The notes beneath the pieces are model-generated. The model did no database searches. It was not told where the DNA came from and saw only the letters and a program-made list of their open reading frames with translations. DNA of 64,000 nt from the NCBI GenBank assembly GCA_009192285.1, contig WBVU01000018.1, positions 1,054,001 to 1,118,000 on the forward strand. The letters run 5' to 3'. The DNA is from Morchella semilibera. Its lineage: Eukaryota > Ascomycota > Pezizomycetes > Pezizales > Morchellaceae. Below are positions 11,888 to 23,028 of this stretch, piece after piece. The position numbers were made by a program, and so were the translations under genes. How positions within the stretch are numbered: the first letter of the stretch is position 1; each line of letters opens with the position of its first letter.

Positions 11888-14800
11888 GTGTAGAGTGGAG
11901 TGGAGTGGGTGGATTCTGTTTTTTTTGTTTCTTGTTTTTTTCTGTAGAAAAAATAAAGATCTCTTTTTATCTGTAGTATTGGGGCTTGTGAATATCTACT
12001 AGGCCATTATGCTTAATAAATTGAGGATACTAGCTAGAAAGTAGAATGTAGGTATCTATGGTTATACTAAACTCCTCAGGAAAGGGCCCCCCAGGAACAG
12101 ATCAGCAACTATCTAGCCAAATTGTCAGATAATGTGTTCTCTACACAGCCCTAAGGATCCACCCTCCCAAGGGACCGCCTTCCACCCACCCACCAAATTC
12201 CCCCTCCTCCTGAAACGCCAGCCTAGCTAGCTAGGGCATTGCAACCACGGTACGCCCTCATGCTATGCCCCTATTACGTTCTCCCCCCCCTCTCCTCATC
12301 TGTTCTAGAAGCAGGGCACACGGGGCTCCTACTCTACTCTACCCTTCTATCTACCCACCTACAGGAACGCCAATTGATGACGCAACATGAACCCTATCTA
12401 CCTACCTCTCTACGTGTGTCCCAGTGGTGGAGAAACATGGAGCTGGCCAGCTAAGTAGGTGTATCGAAACAGTCTCCCTCCTCCCTCCATCTCTCTCTGA
12501 AGACGTCTATAAACCGTTTCACCATATGTAGGTACACACCTACACATCGACTCCAGAGCAGAGTTTCACATACCATGGTGCGGCGGTTTGACCTGTGCGT
12601 CTGAAACCGTGCGTGCGTGCGTGTGCCCGATCCAATCAGTTGGCGGGCGCTGGTGGCAACCAATCAGGTGGTGGGGGTCATGGGGTGTCACTCGACCGGT
12701 GGATTGGTTGGGGGTGATGGTGATGTTATGAGTGTTCGCGCCACAGAGGCGCGGCGGTGGATGGTGGTATGGGTCTAGGTACATGTATGTTAGGTATATG
12801 TAGCTAAATGCCATCCATCCACGCGCCCATCCGTGGGTTAGGTAGGTGCTAGGTGCGGATAGAGGTGGCTGTGTCGAGTCCTGATGTGGTATAGGAGAGG
12901 AATTCGTGCTTAAAATCTCCCACCCGGGGATCGTCGGGCTCACGTCAGATGCATGTGGTTTATCTATTAAAGTAGGTAGCTTGTTAGTCCGGACTGATTT
13001 TTGGGGGGGTATTCTGGCAGTCTGATTTTGGACTGAGACAGTAGCTGGGGAGGTAGCTGTAGCTGTGGATGGCCGGGCGCTTCAGTCGTGGCTGGCATGG
13101 CATGGCATTTCCGTAGTGTAAGTACATGGGTAATGTGGGACGGCGGCACGCAATTAGGTGCAAATGCAAGTGTATGCCTTTTCGTGGTGCATGTTGAGAC
13201 AGTAAAACGGCTTTTTTGCCTTGCCCTGCCAGAGATCTATCCATGTAATGTAATGTAGAGGCGCTGCACAGCGGGGAGGGGAGGGCGGTGGGAGGGACGG
13301 TAAATACGCGCTCTGTAGATAGATATATGTACTAGCAAGGAAGGATAGCGACAGATAACTAGCCAGGTAACTACTTAAGGAGAGGGGGTTAGTGAGTGAA
13401 TGAGTGAGAGTGAGCGAAGGTTTTTTTAGATTTTTAACATTGATATAGCTATAGGTTTGTATTTATTATTGTTGGGGGGGGGGGGAAGACGAGTGGACTT
13501 TCCTGATTGAAGAATCCCCATACAATACATCCATCCACCCATGATCCATGATCCATCCATCGATCCAGGAGAGAAGTCTAGCTAGGAAACTCTAACTCTA
13601 CCTCATGCTCAACTCTCAGGAGGATGGTGGTGAAGAAGAAGAAAAAAGAAAAAAGAAAAAAGAAAAGAAGGAGCCTCACACTGCCAGTGAACCGTGAAAC
13701 ACTCAAAATGATGATGCAGTTAACAGGTGATCATGATAGGTGATGAGTGGGTGGGAGAGAGTGGGAGAGAGAGCGAGAGAGAAGGAGAGAGAGAGCGTAC
13801 CTACATAACCGAGCTCTCTTGCGTGTGGTGTGTGTGTTGCTAAAAAGAAAGTCTGGTCCGTGTGATGCCTGTCTCTCCTTACCTACATCTTTTAACCTGC
13901 ATACACACCATTGGTGCCTGCATCTCCCCTCTAACTCTACCACCACCATCATCACCATCCACTCAGAGCTTAAAAAAACTTAAAATCCACTGACACAATC
14001 GACTGAAATAGGTCATTTTGCTGTCTTATCTCTGTGTCTCTCTGTATGTGTCTCTGTCTCTCCGTCCCTGTCTCTGTCTCTCCGTCCCTGTCTCTGCATC
14101 CTCTAACACACCACACACACTTAGATACACACCTCATCCAAGGATAGATATATGGAAATACCAGCATTGAATTGGTTTATTTCCGTGCAGCGTCAATATG
14201 AACAATTCACCAGGAGCCAATCAACCCACCTGAAACGCACAGCTTCTTTTTTTTTCTTTTCTTCTGCCCTGGCCAGCGCTTAAACATATGTAGTTCCCCC
14301 CCCCCCCCCGGTTCGAGTTGTCGCTGCAGGGGCAGGAAAGGAAGCAGTATGTGCTAACTACACTTTACTAGCCGATAATATGAATATGGTACGGTGCAGG
14401 TTAGAAAGTAGACGTCGGGGTTACACAATATGTTCTTTTTGGACATGAGACCCTTTTCTTCTATTTTCTTTTCTTTTCGTGCTGCGGCCTATGGGAGCTG
14501 GCAGGCAGTGTACGGGTTTCGCAGGCGTCTAGATGGTGGTGACTGGTGGGAAAACTGGTATTAAGATACGTTGTCCGGCCCCTCCCCACCACATCCAGTC
14601 GTGAGATGGTGGTTTCTGGAGTAATTCTGTTCATCTCCGACCTCCTCCTCCCCCGACCTTACGGCTATCATTCTATTTGTCGTTGACGACACGACAGCGA
14701 CGGGTTCGTTTCTTTTTCGTTTCTTTTAATTGGGGCTGTTTGTTTATTTGAAGGGTCTCAGGTAGACAGACGATAGTGTTGAACTCTATCTTTTTCCCAT

Positions 14801-14934
14801 CAATTTATTTTTTATTTTTTAACGCCATTATTATTGCTAGACGGACCTGGCTGTCTCTTCTATTCTCTCTCTCTTTATTTCAGAAAAAAAAAAAACTCTA
14901 TTATATATAGTTCTACATACATACTAATTACAAT
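11888..14934. other. 3-kb intergenic region rich in simple repeats
   Basis: No gene is supported. It contains CATC-type repeats near 13524-13570, GAAAAAA repeats near 13636-13668, GAGAGA tracts at 13752-13795 and a TCTCTG-rich tandem at 14034-14097 in which a 20-bp unit occurs twice. A C run lies at 14297-14310. Open frames here are translations of these repeats. The last few hundred bases form the promoter of the following membrane-protein gene. Confidence 0.5.
14034..14097. repeat. TCTCTG-rich tandem repeat
   Basis: Pyrimidine-rich repeat in which the unit TCTCTGTCTCTCCGTCCCTG occurs twice in tandem, preceded by degenerate TCTCTGTG units. Non-coding context. Confidence 0.8.
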
Positions 14935-16698
14935 ATGTCGACACCATTTCTCACCCTCGACCCCCGTACCTCCCCACTCCACTTCTCGCCGCATCTCTCT
15001 CCCGAATCCCCAAATAACAGCGACAGTGACTATACTGACAGCGTTTCCCCACTCACGCCCTCCCCCGTCGGTCAACATGAGCCCTACCGCCTCTCCGGCT
15101 TTAACGCCTTCAACTTCGGCCTCAGTCCCGTCTCCCCCGAAGCCACCTCTCAACCGCACCCCACCGCCTCGACCGCCAGTCTCGTCCCCCCAATCCCGCC
15201 GCGGGCATCCCCACCCCCACCAATCGTAATCCCTCAGCAGCAGGCCTCTGCACCAATCGTGCAGTCGAACGCACTGCCCGGCGGCGTCCACAGGGAGGCC
15301 CCCGCGGACGTACTCCCAGACGAACCCGCCCCGCCACCATACGAACGGTACAAACGCCGCTCCATGCCACTCGGTGGCGTCCGCGCAAGCCGCGCAAATA
15401 TCGCCGCGCACCAGCTCCCAACGGACCTAACCATCCCTGCGCCAGCTCATCAGCGGTCCGGCGCAGGAGGTGGACCGAGGCGCTTCAGTGGCCAGCGGCA
15501 TATCTATCCGCTGGCCCTCCGCGGTGGCGGCGGGGACCTTACCCGTGACAACAGCCAGAAGCGGAAGCCGTCGTGGCGCATATTTGGCGGCGAGGAGCCG
15601 GTAGCGGAGAAGAGGACGCATATATCGAGGGCCGGCAAATGGGTCATTGGCATTGTGGTTGCGATTATGCTGATTTCGGTTATTGTTGTCGGTGCTGTTT
15701 TTGGCACTATGGGGCGGACGAAGGCCGCAAGGGCTGACGCAGATGCAAAGGCGGGGAATACTCTCATGCCGTTTGACCCTGTGAAATTTCCGGCGCTGCC
15801 GACGGGCGTGGTGGTCGTGGCGCCGCAGGACGCACCTCAGATGCCGGCGGCGGCCTGTGTCAAACCGCGGACGCTGTGGAGCTGCAGTCTGCCTAAGGAT
15901 ACCAGCTTCCCGAGTAACAGCAGCACTGGCCAGGTCCTGCCAGAGTTCATCTTTACGATTGCGCTGCGCAACGCCAGCAACGACCATCCCGGCAGCTGGA
16001 GGCCCGTTCCCGCGCTCGTGCCAAACGATACTGAGTATGCAGCCGTGGCGGACGCAGATGGCATCGTCTCGGGCAACAAGGTTGGCGAGCTGACCCAGTT
16101 CTATGTGTCGCTACAGACGGACGCCAATAAACCAATCAACATTGCTAGCGCAGACGGGGAGGAGGGGGATGCGGGTGTGGAGAAGCGGCAGGCGCCGAGT
16201 TCAGACACGGCGATGATGCTGCCGGCACTGCTGCGGAATATGCAGTTGCGGCTGTTTGACCGCGGGCTGGACACGGAGCACTACGGCTTCTTTGTGAACT
16301 ACAAGAAGAGCATCAATGTGCTTGCGGCAACGCCCGAGCAGGTCACCGCTGACACGGAGCTTGCGGATAGCCCGAGTGGGGTTGTGGCCGGGAGTGCTGG
16401 CGCGAAGCAGGTGGTGTGGGAGGGGACACGGTTCCGCGTTGTCATCTGGACGAAGATGAGGACCGGGGGTGCGAAGGATTTGATCGGGGAGGGGGGGCAG
16501 ACGTTGTCGAGTGTGCCGGTGAAGGGAGAGGGATTCCCGTATGTGGTGAGTGTGTTTGAGGACCGGGTGGGGGAGAGGGGCGGCGTGTCTTGGACGCAGG
16601 ATGGGGGGTTGGCCAAGAACGATGTGGTGGAGGAGGACACTGTAGGAGGGAAGGGGTGCTTTTGCGAGTGGAGGAATTGGAGGGAAGGGCTGAATTGA
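14935..16698 (+). CDS. Single-pass membrane protein with Pro-rich tail and PPxY motif, function unknown
   Basis: An intronless 587-residue frame with consistent GC-rich codons. The N-terminal 230 residues are Ser/Pro-rich and disordered-looking, with a PPPY motif at 133-136 of the kind bound by WW domains of Rsp5/Nedd4 ubiquitin ligases. A membrane segment at about 236-258 (WVIGIVVAIMLISVI..) separates this from a C-terminal half with N-glycosylation sites (NSST, NASN), a paired-cysteine region (CVKPRTLWSC) and a final CFCEW. Similar proteins with a long cytosolic tail and one membrane pass are widespread in Pezizomycotina but lack a known role. The orientation (tail inside) is inferred from the glycosylation sites and from basic residues before the membrane segment. 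The PPxY motif suggests ubiquitin-dependent trafficking, which is inference. Confidence 0.8.
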   Translation: MSTPFLTLDPRTSPLHFSPHLSPESPNNSDSDYTDSVSPLTPSPVGQHEPYRLSGFNAFNFGLSPVSPEATSQPHPTASTASLVPPIPPRASPPPPIVIPQQQASAPIVQSNALPGGVHREAPADVLPDEPAPPPYERYKRRSMPLGGVRASRANIAAHQLPTDLTIPAPAHQRSGAGGGPRRFSGQRHIYPLALRGGGGDLTRDNSQKRKPSWRIFGGEEPVAEKRTHISRAGKWVIGIVVAIMLISVIVVGAVFGTMGRTKAARADADAKAGNTLMPFDPVKFPALPTGVVVVAPQDAPQMPAAACVKPRTLWSCSLPKDTSFPSNSSTGQVLPEFIFTIALRNASNDHPGSWRPVPALVPNDTEYAAVADADGIVSGNKVGELTQFYVSLQTDANKPINIASADGEEGDAGVEKRQAPSSDTAMMLPALLRNMQLRLFDRGLDTEHYGFFVNYKKSINVLAATPEQVTADTELADSPSGVVAGSAGAKQVVWEGTRFRVVIWTKMRTGGAKDLIGEGGQTLSSVPVKGEGFPYVVSVFEDRVGERGGVSWTQDGGLAKNDVVEEDTVGGKGCFCEWRNWREGLN

Positions 16699-17105
16699 GG
16701 TGTTTTTGTGGCTGGCCCTGGTGGCTGCCGGCATGTATAAAAGTCGTTGTCTTTTTTTTATGTGTGTGTAGGATCAGGACGCTCTTTTGGGAAATATGGG
16801 TACTGTTTTTTTTGTTTGGGTTGGCTTCTCGGGCGTTATGTCTAGTAGTAGTAGTGTTTTTTTATTATTATCCTGGGCTGGGATATATATGGAGTGGGTT
16901 GGGGGCTGGTGTTGGGGTCGCGTTATATACCCGCTATAGTAACTACTATTGCATACTACTATCTACTACTATCTAGGGGGAGGGGAGGAGGGGGAGAGGC
17001 TTAATGGGAACTAAATTGTCGAAGATGATGAATTGATGCGTCTATATCTCTACTCGTTACCTGACTGTCGGGAGTGATGCGCAACTCCCCCCGTGGACAC
17101 TTCTC

Positions 17106-17148
17106 TGCTCTGGGCTCTGGGCTCTGGGCTCTGGGCTCTGGGCTCTGG
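17106..17148. repeat. (GGGCTCT)n heptamer minisatellite
   Basis: About five to six perfect tandem copies of a 7-bp unit in the 3' intergenic space. It is G-rich on the + strand with GGG every 7 bases. Confidence 0.85.
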
Positions 17149-17330
17149 ACATGGGGCCTCGTCCTCTAGCTTTGGGTTCCGTCAGAGAGGGTCTGTTTAC
17201 TGCTGGCTGGGGGCGGGCGTGGGTCATGGATATGGGCTTCGTGGTCAGTTGTGGGGGGATGTCTACCTTGCGGGTACATGTAGGGACATGTAGTTCTGGT
17301 ACGGGGGTAATGCTAGAAGGAGTGGCCTAT

Positions 17331-17366
17331 CTGACTGGCTGGCTGACTGGCTGGCTGGCTGGCTGC
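17331..17366. repeat. CTGG/CTGA tetranucleotide repeat
   Basis: Tandem CTGG units with occasional CTGA variants in non-coding DNA. Confidence 0.75.
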
Positions 17367-17698
17367 ATGTTGGGCGGTTGCGGGCGGCGTGGCGGTGTAG
17401 AGTGTACATGATTGGATCGTAGTCCGGAGATGGGATGGGGTGGGATGAGATGGGGTGGGATGGGTGGTTCGGTTCCTGGGTTGGAAGCAGACGTAGAGTG
17501 CATGTACTAGCTGATAGGCATGGGTTGGTTGGTTGGCTGTGTCAAATCAATGGTGTGGGGTGGTTCATGGGCGGTCACTCGGTCGGCTGAATATATGAAT
17601 ATAAATATTGTAGTAGTGATTACACACACGCGGGCAGATTTGTTTACATAGGGCCTAGTATAGTCTACTGCTACATATGTCTACTGCTGCTGCTACTA

Positions 17699-19101
17699 TT
17701 ACATGTGCTCCTCCTCCTGCTGCTCCCCCTCCTTGCTCTCGTCCGCAATTCTACATGCCGCTTCCATGGTCCTCTCTAGGGCTTCGACTCCCTCTAGGGT
17801 ATTTTCTAGATGGAGGGTACTCCTGTCAGTATATTAATATCGAGGGGAATAGAAGGACTTACGGAAGGAACACACTATCCTCCCAGACCCAACCTTGACC
17901 CCCTCCCTCTCCGCACAGCTGCTCCACACCTCCTCCGACACCCCCCTCCCCTCCAGATCCACCCACGCCATGTTCGTCTCCACCGGCAGACTCACCCTCC
18001 CCCCCAGCGCCTTCCACTTCCCCTCCAACCTCTTCGCCCACGCATCCCCGACCCTAAACTTACCCCCATACCACACCTCATCGATGGCCTCGTTCGCCAT
18101 GGCCGTGAGCACCCCCGGCTGCCGCACCCCCCCTCCAATCGCCTTCCTCATGTGTCTCGCCCTAGCCACCATCTCCGCGCTGCCCAGCACCACGCTGCCC
18201 ATGGGCGCGCCCAGCCCCTTGGACATGGACACGCTGAGGCTGTCCACCTCGGCGGCATACTCCCAGAGCTCTGGCGCGCCCTCGACCGCACATGCGTTCC
18301 ACAGCCGTGCGCCGTCAAGGTGCACCTTGACGCCGTTCTCGCGCGCCCACGAGGCAATGCGCCGCATCTCCGATAGCGGCATGATGACGCCGTTGATTGT
18401 GTTTTCCAGCGACACGACCCGCGTGGCGGCGTAGTGGATGTCGTCGCTGATGATGGCGGCGCGCCGGATGTCCTCGAGCGTTAGCCACAGCCCGTTGCTG
18501 GGTGCCACGGGCTGAACCATGGCCTGGCTGAGGGAGGCGATGCCCCCGGCTTCAAAGACGTTGACGTGTGCGCGGGCGTCGCAGAGAACCGAGTGTGGCG
18601 GGCGGGAGAGGTGGGAGCGCAGACACAGCTGGTTGCCCATGGTGCCGGTGATCACGAAGAGACCGGCGGGCTTGCGGAAGAGGGATGCAACGCGGGATTC
18701 GAGGTGTATGGTGGTCGTCGACTCGCCGTATACGTCGTCGCCGAGGGAGCAGGTGGGGAGGGAGGCAAGCATGCGCGGGGAGGGGGTCGTAAGGACGTCG
18801 GAGCGGAAGTCGTGGGTACAGGGGGGGTGCGTCCATGGGTTTATGGGTGTGTTGGTGGAGAAGGCGCCGGCGGCGGGGATGCCGGAGCTACCTTTGGAGA
18901 GGTAGTATCTGGGGGAGGGGAAGACTGGTCAGTGCGGGATCTGGATGTGGGGTTCTTGTATATACTAATCATATAGATATATAGATATATTAATTAAAAG
19001 TGCCAGGGATCAACTTACAGGTTTCTGATGCCCCTACTGCTGGTGGTGCTGCCTCTGCAGGTAGAGCCCAATCGTGCTGCTGCTCGTGGGAAAAGAAACA
19101 T
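17699..19101 (-). CDS. GLY1: L-threonine aldolase (PLP-dependent), possibly mitochondrial
   Basis: Three exons on the minus strand, 19101-19019, 18908-17863 and 17805-17699, with introns of 110 and 57 bp, give 411 residues. Family motifs are DFRSDVLTTPSPRML, SLGDDVYGE, SLENTINGVIMP, VHLDGARLWNA and the PLP-binding lysine in SVSMSKGLGAPMG. The enzyme cleaves threonine or allo-threonine to glycine and acetaldehyde. Exon 1 adds an arginine- and serine-rich, acid-free leader (MFLFPRAAARLG..), which looks like a mitochondrial presequence; this is inference. The 3' exon was chosen because its CTAG acceptor, 20 bp after a CTGAC branch point, gives a helical tail (TLEGVEALERTMEAAC) like that of family members. 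Reading on through the donor would stop after nine unrelated residues. Confidence 0.9.
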
Positions 19102-20563
19102 CCTAGCTATATGATATATATGATATATATATATGCAGATGGATATATATAGATATATGGACAGATACTACTCAGGTATCAGTCACTGGAACGCGGGATC
19201 AGGGCGTATGGAGGGTGAGTGTGAGATCTGGGGATGAAGCCTTATAGTTAGATAGATAGATAGATAGAAATGAATAGAATGTATATAGATAGATTGGTAC
19301 TGACGGGGGGGAGGGGGAGGTGCCTGTATTGTAGATATATCTGTATAATACCTATTCCACTCCATGTCAAGTGTCAGGACGGGGGGGAAGGTTTATATAG
19401 ACGGTTTACTGAACACTGTGTAACTGAAGTGCTTACATTCCAATACAACCTCAATTGCTTGCTTGATTGCCATATCTCCTCCCCATCACAACTCCAAGGC
19501 TTACATTCCTGTGCGAGCGAGCAATTTCATCACCATCACCGCCGCCTGGCGAGCTGAGCTCAGCTTATATCGGTGGCCACTAGATACTATCTTCGCCGTG
19601 CCGCGACTACCGTAATGGGATACAATGGCATTCCAGGCCCCCTCCCTCACGTGCTGTGCCCGGTGATGGTATACAGCTTGGTGTTGTAACTCCCCCTATT
19701 GGCCTGTGCGCGTGGGGAGGGGGGAGGGAGGGGATCGACCGGAGAGAGTGGGAAACCGTGGTAGCAATATAGGTTCCAAGGTATATAAGACCTAAAGCTA
19801 GAGGGGGTTTTATCTCAGCTTCAGGTCCCGAACACAACAAGGCAGCCTCGGCAGTACTGCTGCTCGAGGGGGAGGCGGGGGGAAGGGGGAATACAAATGG
19901 GGTAGTGATATGATGTAATGCGTTATAATATAACATGTAGGTATGTACTTCCACTCCAGTACCCGTTAATGGCCGGCGACGAGATGAGATGTCGTGCATT
20001 AGCCATCTTGCAATCAAAACACCATGGAGTAAGACACGGAGTAAGACATACAGGGAACTAACCAAACCTTTTTCTTTCCTTCCCTTCGGTTGACGAGTGA
20101 TGTTTCGTGATAGACAGAGGGGGGGGGGGAAAGGAAGCAATTTTGATATACCTCATGGATATGCTGTTTACTGTGGAGGGGTTGTGGATTGCGGGAGCAA
20201 TGTCTACTAATATTACTACTGCTACTGCTACGAGGTTGGGTTAAGCCTTTCGGGCTGTCCTGAGTAAGACTGCAAGTGCCATGACGATAGAGCAGACATC
20301 CGTTACCCAACCGTGCGTCCAATCAAGGCCTGGGAATCTACATCTAAATCTCATCTAGCCAGCCAGCCAATTAAAGCAGGAGGAGGAGGAGGAGGAGGAG
20401 GAGCGTAGAACGGGCGAGCATAGCTTCTCTATACATCCCAAGCTCTTACGTATGATACAAAATATCACCTCCATCACAATGCCTCCCCCCACAAGGTAAA
20501 AAAAAAAAGAAGAAGAAAAGAAGAAAAACAGCTAAAAACTCCACATGCAATTTTGCCCACAAC
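19102..20563. other. Intergenic region without a supported gene
   Basis: Contains TATATA/GATA-type simple repeats near 19109-19270, a GATA tetranucleotide run at 19248-19268 and a GGA array at 20379-20403. Open frames on both strands are short and unrecognised. Confidence 0.5.
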
Positions 20564-20958
20564 CTACTTTTGTTCCGGGAGCACATTCTGCATCTCGAAT
20601 TTGTACCCCTTAATCTTTACCTCCTTGAGCAGCTCGAGGTATCTCTCTATTCGCACCCGCCCCACCCACAGCTCCCACATTAGCCATGCACACACTCCCA
20701 CCAACCCTTCCCTTCCCAGAATCGAAAACTCACCCCTCAGCTTTCCGCAGTTCTGCAGATGGTTGACCCCTCGCGGTAGTAGCACTTTCCGAGCTCGTCG
20801 CGCACAATCCGCGCCATCATGCTCTTGACCCACTGCTCACGGAGGATGGCGTCCTGCGCGGCCTTGAGCGCCTGGTTATCGTCGTAGTCGACGCCGTTGA
20901 ACGTGGGCGGTACGGAGGGCTTCTTTGCGAGGAAGGCGGGGGACTCGGGGGTGGGCAT
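20564..20958 (-). CDS. Complex I 12-kDa accessory subunit (NDUFB10/PDSW-like), with a 1-base frame break
   Basis: Two exons, 20958-20734 and 20646-20564, with an 87-bp GTGAGT..TAG intron; about 102 residues. The start MPTPESPAFLAKKP and the motifs FNGVDYDDN, REQWVKSMMARIV, ELGKCYYREG, VNHLQNCGKLRE and YLELLKE match the fungal 12-kDa subunit of mitochondrial NADH:ubiquinone oxidoreductase, a peripheral component of the membrane arm with a characteristic cysteine pair region. Between CYYREG and VNHL the frame shifts by one base at the run CCCC (20767-20770 on +). One extra base there joins the two conserved halves, so an undercalled homopolymer is more likely than a real mutation. The distinctive motif order makes the assignment firm. 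Confidence 0.86.
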
Positions 20959-22882
20959 TTTTCTAGATGGGTGGATGAGAGTGGTCAGTAAGGATTGGGG
21001 GGGGGGGGGGTGTGAGAGTAAGAGGAGAGGGGACGTACGTATAGGGTGGATCAATCAATGGGGGGGAGTAATCTATGGCATATCTTTCTGCTGCTGGTCT
21101 GCTGCTGGGTCTCTCTGTATGATGATGAATGGGAGAATGTGGACGGCATTGGGCACTATGGCGCTTAGTCATATGTAAGCAGGCGGAAATTGCCCCGCCA
21201 GTGATGGGTGGGTGCCGGTTTAATTGTGATTCGACTGTATAGATAAGCATGGTGGCGACCCCATGAAGTCAGTCAATATGGATCGCGCGCCTAATTCCTG
21301 GAATTCTGTCTGATCCCATGTGGAGGAAAGCACAGTAGCCGCGACGAGCAACAAGTATCAACACATGAACAAACAATCACACGCCCTCTCACTCACTTTC
21401 TGTATACCAGTTAGTAACTCATTCAACTCCTCCGCAACAAGAACAAGCGCCCTCACTCTACTATCGCCCGCTAATACGAACCGAAACTCTATCGCCGAGT
21501 ACATTCTATTAACCTATCGCTGACTCTTCCTAAACGTGGTCGGCGCAGGGCTTAACACTCTACTCTACTCTACAGCCTATACAGCTTTATCTCTACAGCA
21601 TCCTTACACCTACTACTAACCTTCTGAAGCGATCCATCTACTTCTTACAACGTATATACTAGGCACTAGGCTAGAGATAAACGACAGCACACTATAAAAG
21701 ATTCCCAGACACGCTGTCACAGGCGTCGACAGTCCTACCTGCCCCCCCCCGCCCGGACGGTTACCATTGTTTCTTTTCTTTTGAGCCACCAAAAAAAAAA
21801 TGAAAAAATTTAAAAAAAAAAAAAAAAAATAAAAAAAAAACTAAAAAACACGCAATCACCAACCCCCTTTCTACCCCCTGAGTCTCTGTGCCCCCCATAA
21901 ACCGATTGAGCCGATAGAATCTCAATTCCCAACCTTCAGCCCTCCACCCACGACCTCTCCAGTCTCCTACTTCCAACTTACTTCACTCAACTCCATCCAT
22001 GCATCCGTTGGATCAGGTCATTTTACTCCCTCCCTCGCTTGCCCCTCCTCTTGCTGTTCTACTGTACTCTAAATAGCCTGCCGATTCCGCGGTGGCTACC
22101 CCTATCCGACGTGATTAGTACGCCACTTATCAAACTGGGGACACACAGAGACCAAGAGAGCCCCCTCCCTTCACTTAGCCCTTCCAACCTCCTCCAAGGT
22201 GAACACTCCAATAGACCCAACGTTCACACAGTTGCATCTCATCGCAAATCCTCACACCATACCGAAACCACCCCCACTTGGCTCTAGCATAGGCCTCACC
22301 AACAGCTTTCCTCAAGAAACACTGCGAATCTCCTTCCTCTGCACCCAACCAGTAAGACCTCCCTTTCTCGCGAGTGTATCGTCCACCTACGATGTTTCTT
22401 TGGTTATTATATATATTACTTTGATATGCTAGCACTGACGAGAGATTATAGTCTGCCGAGTTTTTTTTGATAAATAAAGGATTACCTTGTCAAAAATGGT
22501 TAAAAGATTACCTGCAATAATCCTTTGATGTGCGAAGGATACCCACGTAATAAGGCAATAGACTCTTCGTGTAACCGTGTGTGTATGCCCGCATACACCC
22601 ACCTTGACATAACCCCCGGTTCTCCATCCGACTCTGACCCCCGGAGCCCGCCCCCGGCTCCGCTCCTAATAATCCAAGGTCATTATTCTTTTCGATGGTA
22701 GTCCGCAAGGCTCAGATACCCTCCAAGCATTGAATCAGAAAAAAGAGGTTTGAACTACCACGACCGATCTTTCAACAGTTTTTCAAATATCTTCCCTCAG
22801 TCAACCTCTAGTTCATATTCCTAGTTAATATCCTAAAGTCAAACACGCCCCCTTCAGGCCACAGCTCCCCTACCTGCAAGCG
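20959..22882. other. Intergenic region up to the assembly gap
   Basis: No gene is supported. Low-complexity A runs lie at 21789-21840 and G runs near 20998-21010. The final bases before the gap may belong to the 5' part of palC, because a short open frame runs into the gap, but this cannot be tested. Confidence 0.45.
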
Positions 22883-23016
22883 NNNNNNNNNNNNNNNNNN
22901 NNNNNNNNNNNNNNNNNNNNNNNNNNNNNNNNNNNNNNNNNNNNNNNNNNNNNNNNNNNNNNNNNNNNNNNNNNNNNNNNNNNNNNNNNNNNNNNNNNNN
23001 NNNNNNNNNNNNNNNN
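22883..23016. other. Assembly gap (134 N)
   Basis: A run of 134 unknown bases. The number may be an estimate of gap size. It lies immediately upstream of the readable part of palC and hides its N-terminal coding region. Confidence 1.
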
Positions 23017-23028
23017 GACATAGAGTAG

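Larger units (their letters stand above)
16699..17698. other. Intergenic region with short tandem repeats between convergent genes
   Basis: This 1-kb stretch lies between two convergent genes and so holds only 3' ends. It contains a GGGCTCT heptamer array (17106-17148), a CTGG-type array (17331-17366), GGGATGGGGT repeats near 17429-17463 and one TACATGTA at about 17274. No gene is supported. Confidence 0.55.

Noticed and set aside
14875-15434. Minus-strand open frames opposite the membrane protein gene
   Set aside because: Antisense to a long conserved-looking frame with consistent codon use; no domain.
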